Assembly (NCBI GenBank): GCA_002189035.1
Contig: NEEC01000026.1
Coordinates: 248,001-312,000, forward strand
Direction: 5' to 3'
Source: Utricularia gibba
Lineage: Eukaryota; Streptophyta; Magnoliopsida; Lamiales; Lentibulariaceae
Length of the DNA: 64,000 bases
The translations under genes were made by a program, and so were the position numbers. A model generated the notes under the pieces. The model searched no databases. It was not told where the DNA came from and saw only the letters and a program-made list of their open reading frames with translations. Positions 23,739-36,703 of this stretch are shown here, in pieces (positions within the stretch are counted from its first letter, which is position 1; each line of letters starts with the position of its first letter).

Positions 23739-26700
23739 CTAGATGCTGATGTGGGGCCGAAAATGCAGGTCGCCGACGAAGTTTCTGGTGATCTGATCGA
23801 CGCAAGCCATACGTATTCGTTCGGGAGTCGCAGGATTGTCCAGAGGGAACCACTCGGTAAGGCCTTCTTCTGCCCTTGCTGCGATTATAGCGTCCTTTAT
23901 GGCGAAGAAAACACAAGCTGCCAGGAAAAACGGGGGCTCTCCCACAGCTTTGCTTGAGTGTATCGCCTTGGGATTAGGGGCTTCCTGTAATGAAAAAAGT
24001 CCCAACCTTCACTAGACTAGATGCTTTTTATATGGACATGTCCTTGCCAACGAAACGCAGAAGCAACGTAGTTACCTTTAGGAGGGAGACATTAAATTTG
24101 AAGGGGATGTCGTTGATGGAAGGGATTTTGTAAGTGCCAGGTCCACAGGTGAAAAGACCACCTGGTGCTATCCATCTGTGGGCAGAATCCCCCCATTTCA
24201 GTTCCTCAAGGGCTACCCAACCAAGACCTTGGACGAAGGCACCTTCAATCTGTGCACGGCCACCAGAATGAGTAGTGCTTAATAAACAAAGTGTGCCCAG
24301 AATTTGAAACTCAAACATTAACTAACCTGTCCGATGTCAATTGTGGGGTTCAGAGAAAATCCAAGATCCAAAATCACATCGGCTTGCCTTGTGTGAAAGT
24401 CTCCTGTCAATGTGTCAATCTCCACTTCAGCAAATGCAGCCCCCACAGTGAAGTACTTAAAGGGAGTTCCCTTGCCGGAATTCCAATCAAAACCAATGTC
24501 TGGTGTGATGTAAAATCCATGAGCAGAAAGGTCTATCCTCTCCATGTAGCATGCATTAGCTAGCTGAAATTCGAAGCAAAATACAGGATGTTAAAGGTAA
24601 ACACAACGATAACAAGGTCCGGCTAAAAACAAAAAATCATGACTACCTCAGCAAACGAGCTAAAATTGCACTTTTGTGCAATGGGTTCCATCCTTGCTTT
24701 TATTTGTTGACATGCATCCAAAACTGCTGCTCCATATAGGTCTGAACTTGCAGAAGCTGCTGTTGGAGAAGCATTCGGAACCTACATTTATAGCATCAGT
24801 GCGGACAATTAGAATATTTTACATACAAATATTACCAAGTTTCAAATAATGTGTGTAGATAGGTTTGGCAAATTAGTTGATGTGATAATGATACCGAAAG
24901 CCAGAAACTATATCCACCTTGTCAGTACTCGTCTCCGATATAAACACCGAGTTGAGTGGAATGTTGAAGCAAGAGGCAGCAACCTGTGCCACCTTTGTAT
25001 GCAAACCCTGCCCCATTTCGACACCACCATGTGTGACCAACACAGTTCCATCAGTGTAGACATGAACTAGAGCACCTGCCTGGAATCATTAAGATGATGA
25101 ATCATAGAAGTCGTTTCAGAATTTTCACAAAAAAAATTCTTACGTACAACAAGGGAAAAAAGGACTCCACACCACTTAATTTCAAGGAGGCATGTGATAG
25201 CCACAAAATACATTGGACAAACCTGATTCATGAATTTAGCAGTAAATGAGATGCCAAACTTTGTAGGGACAATGGAAATCCCACGCTTCTTCCAACGATT
25301 TTCAGAGTTGAAACATTCCACATCTTTTCGAACGGAAAAAAAATTGCTTGAATCTTTCAGTTCGTTCCAGAGTCTTTGCAATGTGAAGTGCTCGAGTTGT
25401 TGGCCATAATGCAATATTGAACCTTCCTTCTGAAAATTGATTTCCTGGTTTTGAAAGAGTACAATTTATTGGAAATGGTTATGAGACCAAATTTCAGAAG
25501 GCAGCATATATCTCAACATGGTAGGAAAATGGCAACCATGAAAAAGTACATACTCTAATCTCCTCCGGACATCTTCCCACTTCCATGGCTATTCTTTGAA
25601 TCCAATTTTCAGCAATTAGCATACCTTGTGGGCCACCAAAACCTCGGAAAGCAGTATTACTAGGCAGATTGGTGAAGCAAACCTTTCCCTTAATCCTCAG
25701 ATTAGGAATCTCATAAACGTTATCAGAATGGAATATGGCACGTTCAAGCACAGCTAGTGAAAGGTCGAGTGAGTTTCCCCCGTTGTTAAAGATCTCAAGA
25801 TCCAAAGCCAATACTTTTCCAACATTAGTAAAGCCAACCTGAAAGTACCATTTTATTCTGTGATAATGTCCTCAGATACTCAACATCCTAGTAAAAAAAT
25901 AAAATTGAATACTTTTCGACAAAAACTACACTATATATTTAGAAGTGTAAGTTCCGGATTAACCTTGTACTTTCCGAGAAATGCATGCCGTTGTCCAGTG
26001 ATCATCATATCCATATCTCTATCTAAAGTTATCCTTACAGGGCGCTTCAATAGGTACGAGGGGATGGCAGCAATAGCAGCTAGGAAAGCAGACCTAGTTT
26101 CTTTTCCTCCAAATCCTCCACCAATCCTTTTGGTCTTGCAAACCACTTTGGACATTGGAAGACCAAGAACATGAGCTACATATTTTTGGTGCTTTTGAGG
26201 GCCTGAGTGTAGGAAAAGACAGCGAGCGAGGTAATAAGTAACTACCAGATAAACATCCGAGCTTCAATTAATATACTTCCCTTTTTCTAAACATATTATA
26301 GATTTTGGTTTGAACGAGAAATACAACTGAGTCACTGTATTCAGACACTGAAAGTCAAATGCTTACCTGGGTGGAAGAGATCATATGGACTTCATTTCCA
26401 CCATCAACGGTCCATATTAGAGTGCTTTGAGGCTCCAGATAGAAGTGCTCCTGACCACCAACTTGAATCTCTCCCTCTATTATTTTATCACACTGATCTG
26501 ATAAGAAACAACCGTCAACATCCCTTTGCTTATAAGTTTTTCTGTGTTAGGATGGAAACTATCGAACTTTATAGCATCTTTAATGGTTAAAACTGCTGGG
26601 AGTTCTTCATAATGAATACAGACTTTTCGAGCAGCACATTTTGCATTCTCATGTGTATCACCAACTGCCACCCCAATAACCTGAATGCATTCTGGATCCA

Positions 26701-29582
26701 ATGAATACTCAAATAAAAAAAAAAAAATTGACCGCAAGTTTTTTACACAGTGAACAAACTATCACCATCTCATGTAACAAAAAAACAGACCAACCATATC
26801 GTGAATAATGGAAAAAAAATATACCTGACCCACACATGTGACAATTTCTGTAGCAAACAGTTCCTCATCTGAAACAATAGCACCAATCAGATTGTCTCCG
26901 GGTACATGCTTTGCATAAAAAATTCCTGCGATTCCAGGAGTCAACTTGGCTTCTGCATCATCTACAAAGAGTATGCGAGCATGAGGCTTTTTGCTTATTA
27001 TCAGGGCAGCATGTAACCCATTAGGAGGCATGGGAATATCATCTGTGTACTCAGCCTCACCTGTGACCTAACATAACGGAGCTATTTCAGACGAATTTCC
27101 AAATTTTTCTACCAAAAAAATATTTCCACAAGAAAGCACACCTGAAGTTTTGATGAAAGATGAACTTCTGGGTTTCCAACTGCACATCCTTGTTTCACGA
27201 TTTCAAAATCCTGATTTCCCTTAACTGAAGGGTGGTGGAATGGCTGTATTGCTGAAATATGAGACTTTGGTACTGTCCATAGCTGTCCCTCCATTTGCTG
27301 ACAAATCCACATGAAAAACTTAAAGAAAAAGCTAAGGATCAAGGACCTCCGAAATTCCACCATCCCACCAGGGGCATCTTCCTTTATTACAATGTCTTCT
27401 GCTAATACCTTCAATGCACCATCCAACAAGTCCTTGTCCCACACTTTCCCTATCAGGAATTCTCTTGTTTTATTTGCAGAAATAGAATATGGGGCAACTC
27501 CGCCATACACAATACAAGCGTCAGAAACAACCCGTTTGTTATCTATCTCACCAATATGTACACGCATGCCTGCATTCACCAGTGCAATATCATCATCCCT
27601 TCGATGGGCTTGCTTAAATTCCTTCATAAATTCATAAGGCTGGCACCAGGGGAGAAATACAGAAAGAAGGATCTCATTACTAGCAAGGTCCACTTTACGG
27701 TAGCCAAGAAAAAACTTCTCAGCTGGGCATATCCTTGTTTTTCCTTTACAGTCAGATATTTGAAACTTGGCTCCAGTGGCCATCCATAGAGGGTTCAGAT
27801 CGGATATAGGACTTGCTGTGCATATATTTCCACCAACAGAAGCAACATTTCGTATTTGTGTGCCAGCAAACCATTTTAATTGTTCAAGTATGGCTCTACA
27901 TGAAGATGTCTGAGAAGATGGCCGCTCATCCACAAGCATTTTTAGTACTCTTTCTAGACATGAAAGTTTAACTGCAGCTCCAATTTCCAATCCTTCATCT
28001 TTAAGAGTCAATAGATTGAGTTCTGGCACACGAGCGACATGGATAAGAACTTGGTAATGGAAGTTTTTTAGCCTCGTCTCAACACCAACTTCACTGTTAC
28101 CAACAACCAACTTTGCATTTGGATATCTTCCCTTTATATCCAGAACATCCTGAAGATTTAAAGGGCGATACCACTTAAGGCCATTAGACCCCTTTAAACT
28201 TAAGCGAGTTATTTTTCTGAGTTGAAGTTCAGGAGGGAAGATAAGCTCTTTCTCTGCATATAAAGCTCCATCGATGTCATTGTAGGAGATTTGTTTGAAC
28301 CTTTCATCAGTGCAGTTGCGTCTTTTTATTGTGCCTTCATTGCACTTTAGATTCTCTCCACAGGAACATGGTTTACCAGTTGAAGGGCAAACAAACTGAC
28401 CTTCCAACAGGCTTGATGAGTCATCGATGTACAAAGCATCATACCTTCTTGAAAATGCGCTAAATGCATCAACTATAGGTCTATAACCTGTGCATCGACA
28501 TAGGTTACCTGCAAGGTTCTCTTCAATCTCCGCTTTTGTAGGCAGCTGCTTGGATGATCTCAGCAAAGTGTACATCGACATAATAAAACCAGGCGTGCAG
28601 AAACCACATTGTGACCCATGAGACATTGCCAAGGATTCCTACCGTGTAAAGATATGTCAGAGTAAAGGGAAACCAGCGATAAATTCCATTTAGAGATTCT
28701 TCACAAATCTATGGCTCAGAGTATCGTCATAAATTTAACAAAGGCAAGAAGTAAGATGCGTTGATACCTGGATTGGGTGCAATCCATTTCTACGACTCCC
28801 TATGCCCTCTACCGTAATGACATGCATTCCTTCCACAGAGTATAACGGAGCTAAGCATGCATTGACAGAAGTATGCCTGCGAAAGTTATGAACCACAAAT
28901 GAACAGCTGTTAAACTGGCTTGTTAATTGTACAACGAAAACTTAATAACAGGATACTTCCCTAAATCAAAAGAATTCGGATAAGATACAAATAATTACCA
29001 AGCCTTCAATAAATTAAGATTGTGTGATTATGGAGAGGCTCAAACTCACACGCATTTCTTCAGAGTTGGGTCAAAACAAGAAACCATAACAGTGCACGCT
29101 CCACATCCTCCCTCGCCACATCCGAGTTTTGTGCCGGTAAGGCCTATATCTGCAGGATGATTCAGAAATTGGTGATGCAACGGAACAAAACCTTCAACCC
29201 AACGATAGTAAACAAAAATGTCCACCCTGTCACCAAAAAAGAAAGAGAGCACAAAAGCTATGCTTTCATGACCTCAGGTGAACTGAATAAATAACAACAC
29301 TAGTGCCTCAGTGTAGTGCAAGAAAGTATCTTCATCCATCTGTTCAAATATAGTATAGATATACTCAAAACCACGCCGGCTCACTCCAAAGGCAGAAAAA
29401 AGATACAGAACGAATAGTCCCTCAATGGACAAGATTCGTTTACCTCTGAGATACTCGAGAAGAGTCATATGGGCCAATCCGTCAGGCAAGACTCGACGAA
29501 CCCCGTTCACATAAACAATTGGCTCAACCGACTGAAGTCCTGGAGTCATCTCGACTTCATTCTCCGCATCCAACGACCCCAT
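23739..29582 (-). CDS. XDH1: Xanthine dehydrogenase (two 1-nt gaps in frame)
   Basis: Oxidises hypoxanthine and xanthine to urate with NAD+ in purine breakdown (cytosol). Fourteen exons from the ATG at 29,582: ends at 29,444; 29,149-29,050; 28,876-28,768; 28,638-27,142; 27,067-26,825; 26,680-26,367; 26,202-25,964; 25,838-25,554; 25,444-25,223; 25,079-24,918; 24,781-24,647; 24,563-24,327; 24,249-24,076; 23,984-23,739. All junctions are GT-AG. Cys57/62/65/87 and Cys127/130/163/165 bind the two 2Fe-2S clusters, [15 protein letters not shown] is the FAD site, and [19 protein letters not shown] and the catalytic Glu in KAVGEPPFF belong to the Mo domain. GGQEHFYLE and AFRGFGGPQ mark XDH rather than aldehyde oxidase. 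Expected length is 1,367 residues. Exons 6 and 7 each lack one base (CCC at 26,522-26,524, GGG at 26,199-26,201). Confidence 0.95.
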
Positions 29583-30313
29583 CTTCCCTCAATCTCCTTG
29601 CTCAATACCCTCGAGAGAATAGCGATCAGTAGAGGCAGCCAATAATTTCCAGCGTTCTCGAATAAAATACCCAATTCGCAGATAAGCCACCGCGATGAGG
29701 CACTTCTGGAAAGAACAACTCCGGTGTCCCTCGCCTCAAAGCTTAATATTTCACTGATCTGGACTTCAATTGACATTTTGATCATATCTGGAGGGGAACC
29801 CGGTCGGTCCAAGCCTAATCTCGTTGATGGGGACTTCCGTTTACACACGTCATTCAGGAGAGGGGGGGAGGGGGGGTCTCCATCCTTCTCGGTTGTCACG
29901 AGGCGACAGCAAAAATAGAAAGGAGGCCCGTGTACTCCAATAGTTATCAATCTCAAGGGGAGCGGTGGGCCGCTGCCGCCGATGCGCTGCTTATCTTTTC
30001 CGGGAATAGAGAGATGCCATTAACGGATGATCAGACCACCGGAATTTACGATGCATTAGCACTAACCAATGAATTTGAATATACAAGCAATGAATGATGA
30101 TCAATTTAACATACATCAGGATGCGCTCCCCTCGCCATACACATCATGCACACATGGGCTGGATCCACATTTCACAGACAAATCCTTTAACAAGCTAACC
30201 AGTGCTGTTCTGCCGATCGCCATTCAACAATAAATCCAACAGCTTCATAATATGGCTTCCGTTGCTTCTCTGGCCTGCCACATGCTCCCCTCCCTAACCA
30301 TCAAATCAGACAA
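29583..30313 (-). promoter_or_regulatory. XDH upstream region and F-box 3' flank
   Basis: 731 bp without a gene. A G-rich tract (G7-A-G7, about 29,862-29,876) lies about 290 bp upstream of the XDH start and could form a quadruplex. The rest up to the F-box stop is probable 3' UTR. Confidence 0.4.
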
Positions 30314-31831
30314 TCATGTGAGTGGTTGAGATGGCCAGAAGCGCTTCCAGGCAGCGATTTCTTCATCACTCCCAAGTTTTCGAATGCCTCCGTAGAATCC
30401 ACTTGTTTCATCCCCCGCCTCCTCGTGCTCCCTCCGGTTCATCTCCATCCTCTGCCAGCGCGAGCCACTGCTGTAATGGTTGAACTCCAGGATAACAGTC
30501 TCTGCGCCGCAGGTTACCGTATTGAGTGCAGAGGAGGAAGAAAAGGGTCATCTTGATAAAATGAATGAGCAGCGTCACCCTTGTCGCGGCATATGCAGTG
30601 GAGGGAAGCACTTCCTCCGCACGACTCCAAGTGACCCACAACGCCATACCACCAACCTGCAATGATACAACGGGGGAATGCAGCAATCAAAAAGGTTAAT
30701 AAACAGACCAGAGAGTTTGCAAAATACCGTAGGGGAATTCCTTGCTTCTCCTCCATTGAATTTCAATGTGATCACCAGGTTGCAATTCCTTCAAACAGTC
30801 AGAGATATGAAGATCATGAGGGCAAGTATCAACCGGAGGAGCTCTAACTCTATCCCATGTCACCCCTGTCTCGACGGTGCTCGTTTTCCATCCGTGCGGC
30901 AGATATCTGTTCAACTTATCATGTTTTCTCTCGTGAAGTAGTGGACTGGCGAATGTAGTTAAAAACACACCCACACACACGAAAAAAGCTTGCATCTTCA
31001 GTTTGTAGTCACCTGGCATGAAATGTGTCTGTACCCCGATCATATCTAAGCTCAGCATCATAGCATGATAACAAGAACCCAACATGGCCATTCTACAGTT
31101 CATCGGTAAGAAACAACAATCAGAGCCTTTTTCTTTTTTTTTTTTTGCAAAGATGGTACACAAAACGTATATACCTCTCGGTTATAGACCTGTGCAGGAA
31201 ACCAAAACTTTCCAGACTCAAGACCCAAATACCAAGACTTGAGTGAATAATCAGCATGAGAAAATTTCTTTCTCTTGTTAATACAGCAGAAGCTTGATCT
31301 TATCCACAAAAGAGGCCACAGATGGGTAAACAAGCCCATGAAACTGCTCTCCTTGTCTTGATTCGAGTGTACACAACCTTTTCTTGATGCAATACACACG
31401 AGCCATTTCCGATAGGAAATTGGACCGACAACTCTTCCCCATTTCTTCATGTGCTTCTCCCACAGATGATCACTCTGACACCTGTCTCTCAAAGAGGTGC
31501 AAACTTGAGCCATTTTACAGAGCCCATCGGGAGGAAGCTTCTCAAGAATGGATTCCAACACAAGCTCAGGCAAATCCAGAAGCATTATTTCTGAATTTCC
31601 TTCAATTATATCAACACTATACTTCTTCTTAGCTAACACCACTCTACTAGAAAGTGAAAAGGGCTTCCCTGATTTCCTTCCCATACTTGATACGACAAGA
31701 ACTGCAAAATCATTCCAGAGCCTGGACACCAGCCTCACTCCATGAACGAAGACAGGGTGTGGGTTGACAGAAAGAGTCTTATAGAAGAAGATGAAGGAGA
31801 AGCAGCAAGTGATGAATGTCAAGAAAATCAT
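30314..31831 (-). CDS. F-box protein with N-terminal membrane segment
   Basis: Five exons: 31,831-31,175; 31,092-31,013; 30,906-30,728; 30,656-30,579; 30,501-30,314. GT-AG introns, 1,182 nt in frame, 393 residues. Residues 1-20 ([20 protein letters not shown]) form a hydrophobic anchor. The F-box is at about 84-132 ([20 protein letters not shown] through [12 protein letters not shown]). The conserved C-terminal domain includes [39 protein letters not shown], a Cys-x-Cys pair and [20 protein letters not shown]. The order matches the At2g26850-type F-box family. The F-box would bind SKP1/ASK in an SCF ubiquitin ligase; the target is unknown. Intact. It is transcribed in the same direction as XDH and CIPK. 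Confidence 0.93.
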
Positions 31832-32771
31832 TTCATTTGACAGCCCAATTACTCAGATGTCTTATATTATTGAAAAGTATATAAAATAACTCAAGAACAC
31901 CAATAATGGAAGAAGCAATAATTCCCCACTCTCCCTACCTAAAAAGAGGTAAAGGGTCTTCACATCACGATCAAGGCAAAATTGCGTGACCTTCTGACTA
32001 TGACGAAGCCCACCAATTCAAATGGTGGACCTCGCCGAAAGCTCTGACGATTTCACCCGACAAGGAAACCTAATCCCTGACTTGTGTATAGGGTAAGACT
32101 GACGTGGGAGCAGAATCTGGGGGAAGCAGACGGCTATTTGGGAGCAGGATCCCACACCAACATACGGCCGAGGGAAACTGCCAAGAACACAACTTTGGGC
32201 CACAAGGGTGAATACACGAAATCTGAAACTACTGTTTAGCAGCTTCAACCTATGAAAGTGGGTGGAAGAAAACCGGCAGAACTAACTCGTTCTGGCAGCT
32301 CTTCGCAGTCTTCCTCCACCCACGGAAACTCCTCGTCGTTTCCCCTCTGAGAAAAGAAAAGAAAACACGAAACAGATTTCCCTTCCGTACAGTAGGCAGC
32401 TCTGTTCCCTGTTTTCCGTCGTTCATCCGCAGCCGTCAAACATTATTCGTTGGGAGCCAAGCCCGGGCTTCCATCGGAATCGCGAAGCTAAATTTAAAAA
32501 ATCTAATAAAAGCGTGACAGGCCCAGGCCCAGGCCCAATCTGTACCCGACGCACTAAACCTATCCGTTGGATGCAATGACGTTAGTTTCAGAACACCGAA
32601 GGAGCAGTTGAGACCAAGAAAAATTAGTTCCGTCGGTCTGTGCAGACTGCACATCTTTGTTTGTCATTATTGCAAATTACTGTGCTGTGCAGCGCCCGGC
32701 TCTTATGGATAGCTCTCGTCTTGGTACAACAACAAAAACTCAGCACCAAGTGCAGCAGTAGGCATTCTTAA
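31832..32771 (-). promoter_or_regulatory. F-box promoter region and CIPK 3' flank
   Basis: 940 bp intergenic. Small open frames here have no recognisable similarity. The main notable element is the repeated site II motif listed separately. Confidence 0.4.
32520..32537 (-). promoter_or_regulatory. Triple site II (TGGGCC) element
   Basis: The plus strand reads ggcccaggcccaggcccaa, giving three TGGGCC copies on the minus strand in phase every 6 bp. Site II elements bind TCP factors and are common upstream of plant housekeeping genes. It lies about 690 bp upstream of the F-box start codon. Confidence 0.5.
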
Positions 32772-35508
32772 TTACTTGCTCTCATGCATGTCATCCTCAG
32801 TTTTCCAGACCACATCTTCCAGGCAAGTCGATAGGCTTTTGTAGAACTGGCACAGCAGCAGGAGCAGCAGCATCAAGTGTTCTGTCGGAGAAACAAAAAG
32901 ATGGAAGGAAGGACTTTTGGGGGTTACCTTGTGGAACTCTAGTGTATCGCCCTTGGCCTTTCTGACCTCGACCATGTGTAGGGCAGGGGCAACTTGAAAT
33001 ACCTGAGTATGGACGCATAGTTTCAGAGTTCAAGTCAAGGAGCGAGCATATAACAAAAACTTAGTTACTCGATGGACGGAAATGTGTACCTCAGTGGCTA
33101 TTTTAAGGTTGCCTTTTCTCCCAGCTTTCACATTTTCAAGTCTCATCTGGGAAAATTCGATGGCATGTTATGGAATTCAAGGAAACAAGAGGCGCTTGTA
33201 AGCATTTGGCGTTACCTTGTAGTTCTTCTTTTGAACGTCAAAACCAAGAGGTTTTGCTGCTTGCTCGATTTTAGTGATGATCTCATTAGCTGGTGATTTT
33301 GATGTGAACCTTGTCTCTCTCTTATATCCCTGTACAAAGCATCAATTGAAATGGTCAACGCCAGGCTAAGTAAGTGTTACGTCAAATAGTCTGAAGAAGG
33401 AAGGAAAGGAACGAGGAAAAAGTAGGAACCTTCTCAGCATCGAACAGATTCCCAAGATTGAGACCGTTTGACATTGAAATGAGTTCGAAGGCATTCATTG
33501 GAGCTGGCTGATCCTCGGTGCCCTCTGTTATATGATGCTCCTGCATATTGACAAGTTTACACTACCTATTTACATCACCCACATTGTGTACAGTGGCTTT
33601 CTAGAGAGGCAGACCTCTGAATCCTTGAATACGGCCTCCACATCATCCGCATTGCTATTATCCTTCTCATCAAACACAGGCGGTTTGTAGTCCTTTCTGA
33701 ACCACTCATCCTCCAATATTTGAGCAAGACTAATTCTCTGTACAATTCCCAGTAAAAGACTAATGTTTGAACTTCATCATTGTATGGATGGATATTGAGG
33801 GGTAAGAAATCGTACCATCTCTGGATTCGGCTCCAAAATTCGAATAATCAATCTCATGGCACCATAGGAAATCCAAGGAGGGCAAGCGAATTCAGCATTT
33901 GATATCTGGCAGGCATTATGAATGGATAGCAGCATGTGAGTAGTGTTCATGTTTAATGACGAAAATTCCAGACTGCTCAAGATGCTCACCTTTCTATATA
34001 GGGCCACAAGATTAGGATCGTCGAAAGGCAAGTATCCAGCCAGCAATACAAAGAGAATGACTCCGCAAGACCACAAATCAGCTGTTGCTCCATCGTAGCC
34101 TTCATCATTTAGGACCTATCCAGATTTGCAAGTTTGACAACCAGGTAAAAACAAAGGAAGGGATTGAAGCTCCCACATACCTCCGGCGCAACATAGTTTG
34201 GAGTACCACATGCGGTATGCAACAAACCATCATCCTGAAAGATGGGAGTTAATTTTTTCACAGTTGACGCCAAGATTAGAGGAAAACTGCGTCTCACTTT
34301 TAGAGCCTGATATTTACCCCCACTTGCTGTGACAGGGCACTTAACCCAAAATCAGAGATCTTGAGGTTTCCAGAAGCATCCAGAAGCAGGTTCTCTGGCT
34401 GCATTAGCAAAGAATGTACACTAAGGACCTTTTCCACCTGAAATTAAAACATATCAGTTCGCTGTTTAATGTCAAGCCCAGAAATCTACCTTCAGATCTC
34501 TGTGGAAGACACCCCTGCTATGGCAATAATCAACAGCATTTATGAGCTGTTGAAAGTACTTTCTTGCTTCATCTTCTGACATCCTTCCGTGATTTACCTT
34601 TATAAAACACATCAAAAACTGAATGATCAGAAAAAGAATCGACCAGGCATCATCCCCTTAAAACACACATACGCCAACACATGAAAATGAAGGGGCAATG
34701 CTCTGCAAGGCACATTCACAACCAGTGGGAGTTCTGAACGCTAATATTTGTCAGCATGAATTAAAAGATTGCCAACTTACAATCTTATCGAAGAGTTCCC
34801 ACCAGTGACAAACTCTAACACAATATATATCTTCGACTTGCTTGCCAAAACCTGAGGAAAAAATTAAAAAAAAAATGTATACGAAAGAGTAGAGAAGCAG
34901 GAATAGCACATGACTTCCAGTCATTCTCATCCAGAAGGAGATTCTCCGTCAGCTTATTCCATATATGCAGCAAAAAAAAAAAAAGGTTGTTGCATAGGAA
35001 AGCAGCTCAGTTGCCCTTCAAACACTCACACATTCAAGTTATGAGTGCATAGGAAAGGAGAATAGACCTCGAATATGCGGACAACATTGGGATGTTTAAC
35101 TAACTTCATAGTAGATATCTCCCGCTTAATCTGCCATGAAGTATCAATGTTTGGTATTGACAGTTGAAGTTGAAATAAGACATCAAAATGGGAAGCTAAA
35201 CACAACGGAAAACAGGAGCACTAACTAAAGGTAAAGTTGAGAAAAGGTCACAAACAGAATAGGTGCTTAGGTATTAGAATCTCTCACAGGATCCCCATTT
35301 ACTAAAAGGTCAGGAAAGTGGAAAAACGGATTGGTACCTGTTCAGCCATTTTGTGCTTCAGAACCTTGTCTTTGTCAAGAATCTTGATAGCCACCGGTTG
35401 TCCAGTCTCAGAATTTTTAGCAAATTTCACTTTTGCGAATGTGCCCTCTCCAATTGTCCTTCCAAACACATACTTACCTATCCGCCGCTTAGTTTTAGAC
35501 GGATGCAT
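32772..35508 (-). CDS. CIPK3: CBL-interacting protein kinase, CIPK3-like (one 1-nt gap)
   Basis: Ser/Thr kinase activated by calcium-bound CBL proteins, acting in ion and stress signalling. Fourteen exons from the ATG at 35,508: ends at 35,338; 35,130-35,068; 34,851-34,781; 34,597-34,490; 34,398-34,318; 34,234-34,181; 34,115-33,990; 33,905-33,816; 33,737-33,615; 33,540-33,430; 33,329-33,216; 33,146-33,090; 33,002-32,928; 32,846-32,772. Each boundary is GT-AG and phase 0. Expected 439 residues: Gly loop IGEGTFAKV, Lys42, HRD 134-136, DFG 154-156, activation loop to APE 181-183, NAF motif MNAFELIS (311-318), then the PPI domain [20 protein letters not shown]. The many-intron structure and sequence fit the CIPK3/9/23/26 clade best. 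Exon 3 is 71 nt instead of 72: GGTGGGAAC at 34,796-34,804 lacks a G. Confidence 0.94.
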
Positions 35509-36703
35509 TTCCGAATGACGTAGGTAGATTCTGCAACTTGGAGCCTTCTAAAACCTCCTGCATAAAAACCACCATTACTCTCTAAGGACCGTACAAGTTC
35601 ATCCACAGAAGAAAGCTTTCGAACCACAAAAGACCCGGATAAATGTAACAGATTAGAAAAATACGAGTTTACCTTTACGTTCCAGCTTTTCCTCAGCGAA
35701 CTGGCACCAAATCCCGGTACCAAGCTCCAAGCTCACTGATCGAGAGCCGGAGAGAGAGAGAGAGAGGGAGAAGGCGAAGAGATGGATAACTCAACGCCAC
35801 AAACAGAATCCCAGAACTCTCACATGCAGACAGTGGTTTATTCGTACAATAAAGATAACGGAGAAAGAGGTATGATACACCAGATTGTCAAAGGGATTCC
35901 ATAAATAGCGCACTCATATTCGCAAGAGGACGCCGAGTCCGCACACAGGATTCCTGTACCTGACAGACGTAGGAAGATGAGTGGAAATTGCCCAGAAAGC
36001 GATGGAAGCTAAAAGATGACGCCGCGCGGTGGAAGTTTGGACCTGCCTCGTTCGTCATAAGACATTTGAAAAAGCGCCGGTGTTTCAACAGGAGACGTGC
36101 GTCGGCGGCCCCGGCCAGGCACACCTGGCTTCCAGACATCATCATGCATACGTCTCTTTAACAACTCCATTTCCATGAGTAGACAAATCCACCACCTAAT
36201 CATCACTGATATGAACTAACACACCATGCTCCCTCACAGCTTCCATAAGCTTGGATTGATTTTAAATTAATTGCGAGTTGCGGCGTTGGTCTACCTGTCT
36301 GTCTGTCTCTGCTTTCTTCCCCAGCCGGAGCCGGAGCCCATGAAGGGAAGGTAACCCCCGCCCGCCCCGACCCGTGCCCGCTGTCAAACGAACGGGGCGG
36401 AGCGGACCCTGGAGTTTGATTTGGTGTTTGGTTTCTGGGTGTCGGATGTCCATTTCTCTGCAACTCGCGCTCCGGGCGAATGAGAAGGAGAATGCCTGCC
36501 TCATGCGTCTTGGGTTTTTGGACTTGACTTTGGATAAAATCACAACTGAGGCGGGGCGCGGACACCTGGCGACAGTATTCCCACCTTCCCTCCCAGGGGC
36601 GAAACAAAACTGCACCCTGTTTCCCCCTAGCCCTAATTTCAAAGCCGGTGCTTGGTGGTGGCTGGGTTTGTTTCTTTTAGCACTCCGATTCTTCGATTTG
36701 TAT
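35509..36703. promoter_or_regulatory. Divergent promoter between CIPK and OSCA4.1
   Basis: A 1.2-kb interval shared by two genes transcribed away from each other. On the CIPK side a plausible 5'-UTR intron runs from a GTAAAC donor near 35,673 to a TGCAG acceptor near 35,559. A (GA)n tract lies at about 35,750-35,768 and a (CTGT)n tract at about 36,294-36,306. Confidence 0.5.

Noticed and set aside
23739-29582. Aldehyde oxidase
   Set aside because: The purine-binding Glu (GGQEHFYLE) and Arg (AFRGFGGPQ) are present, and the sequence and exon order follow plant XDH throughout.
32772-35508. Calcium-dependent or SnRK2-type kinase
   Set aside because: No EF hands or acidic tail. The NAF motif and PPI domain identify a CIPK.
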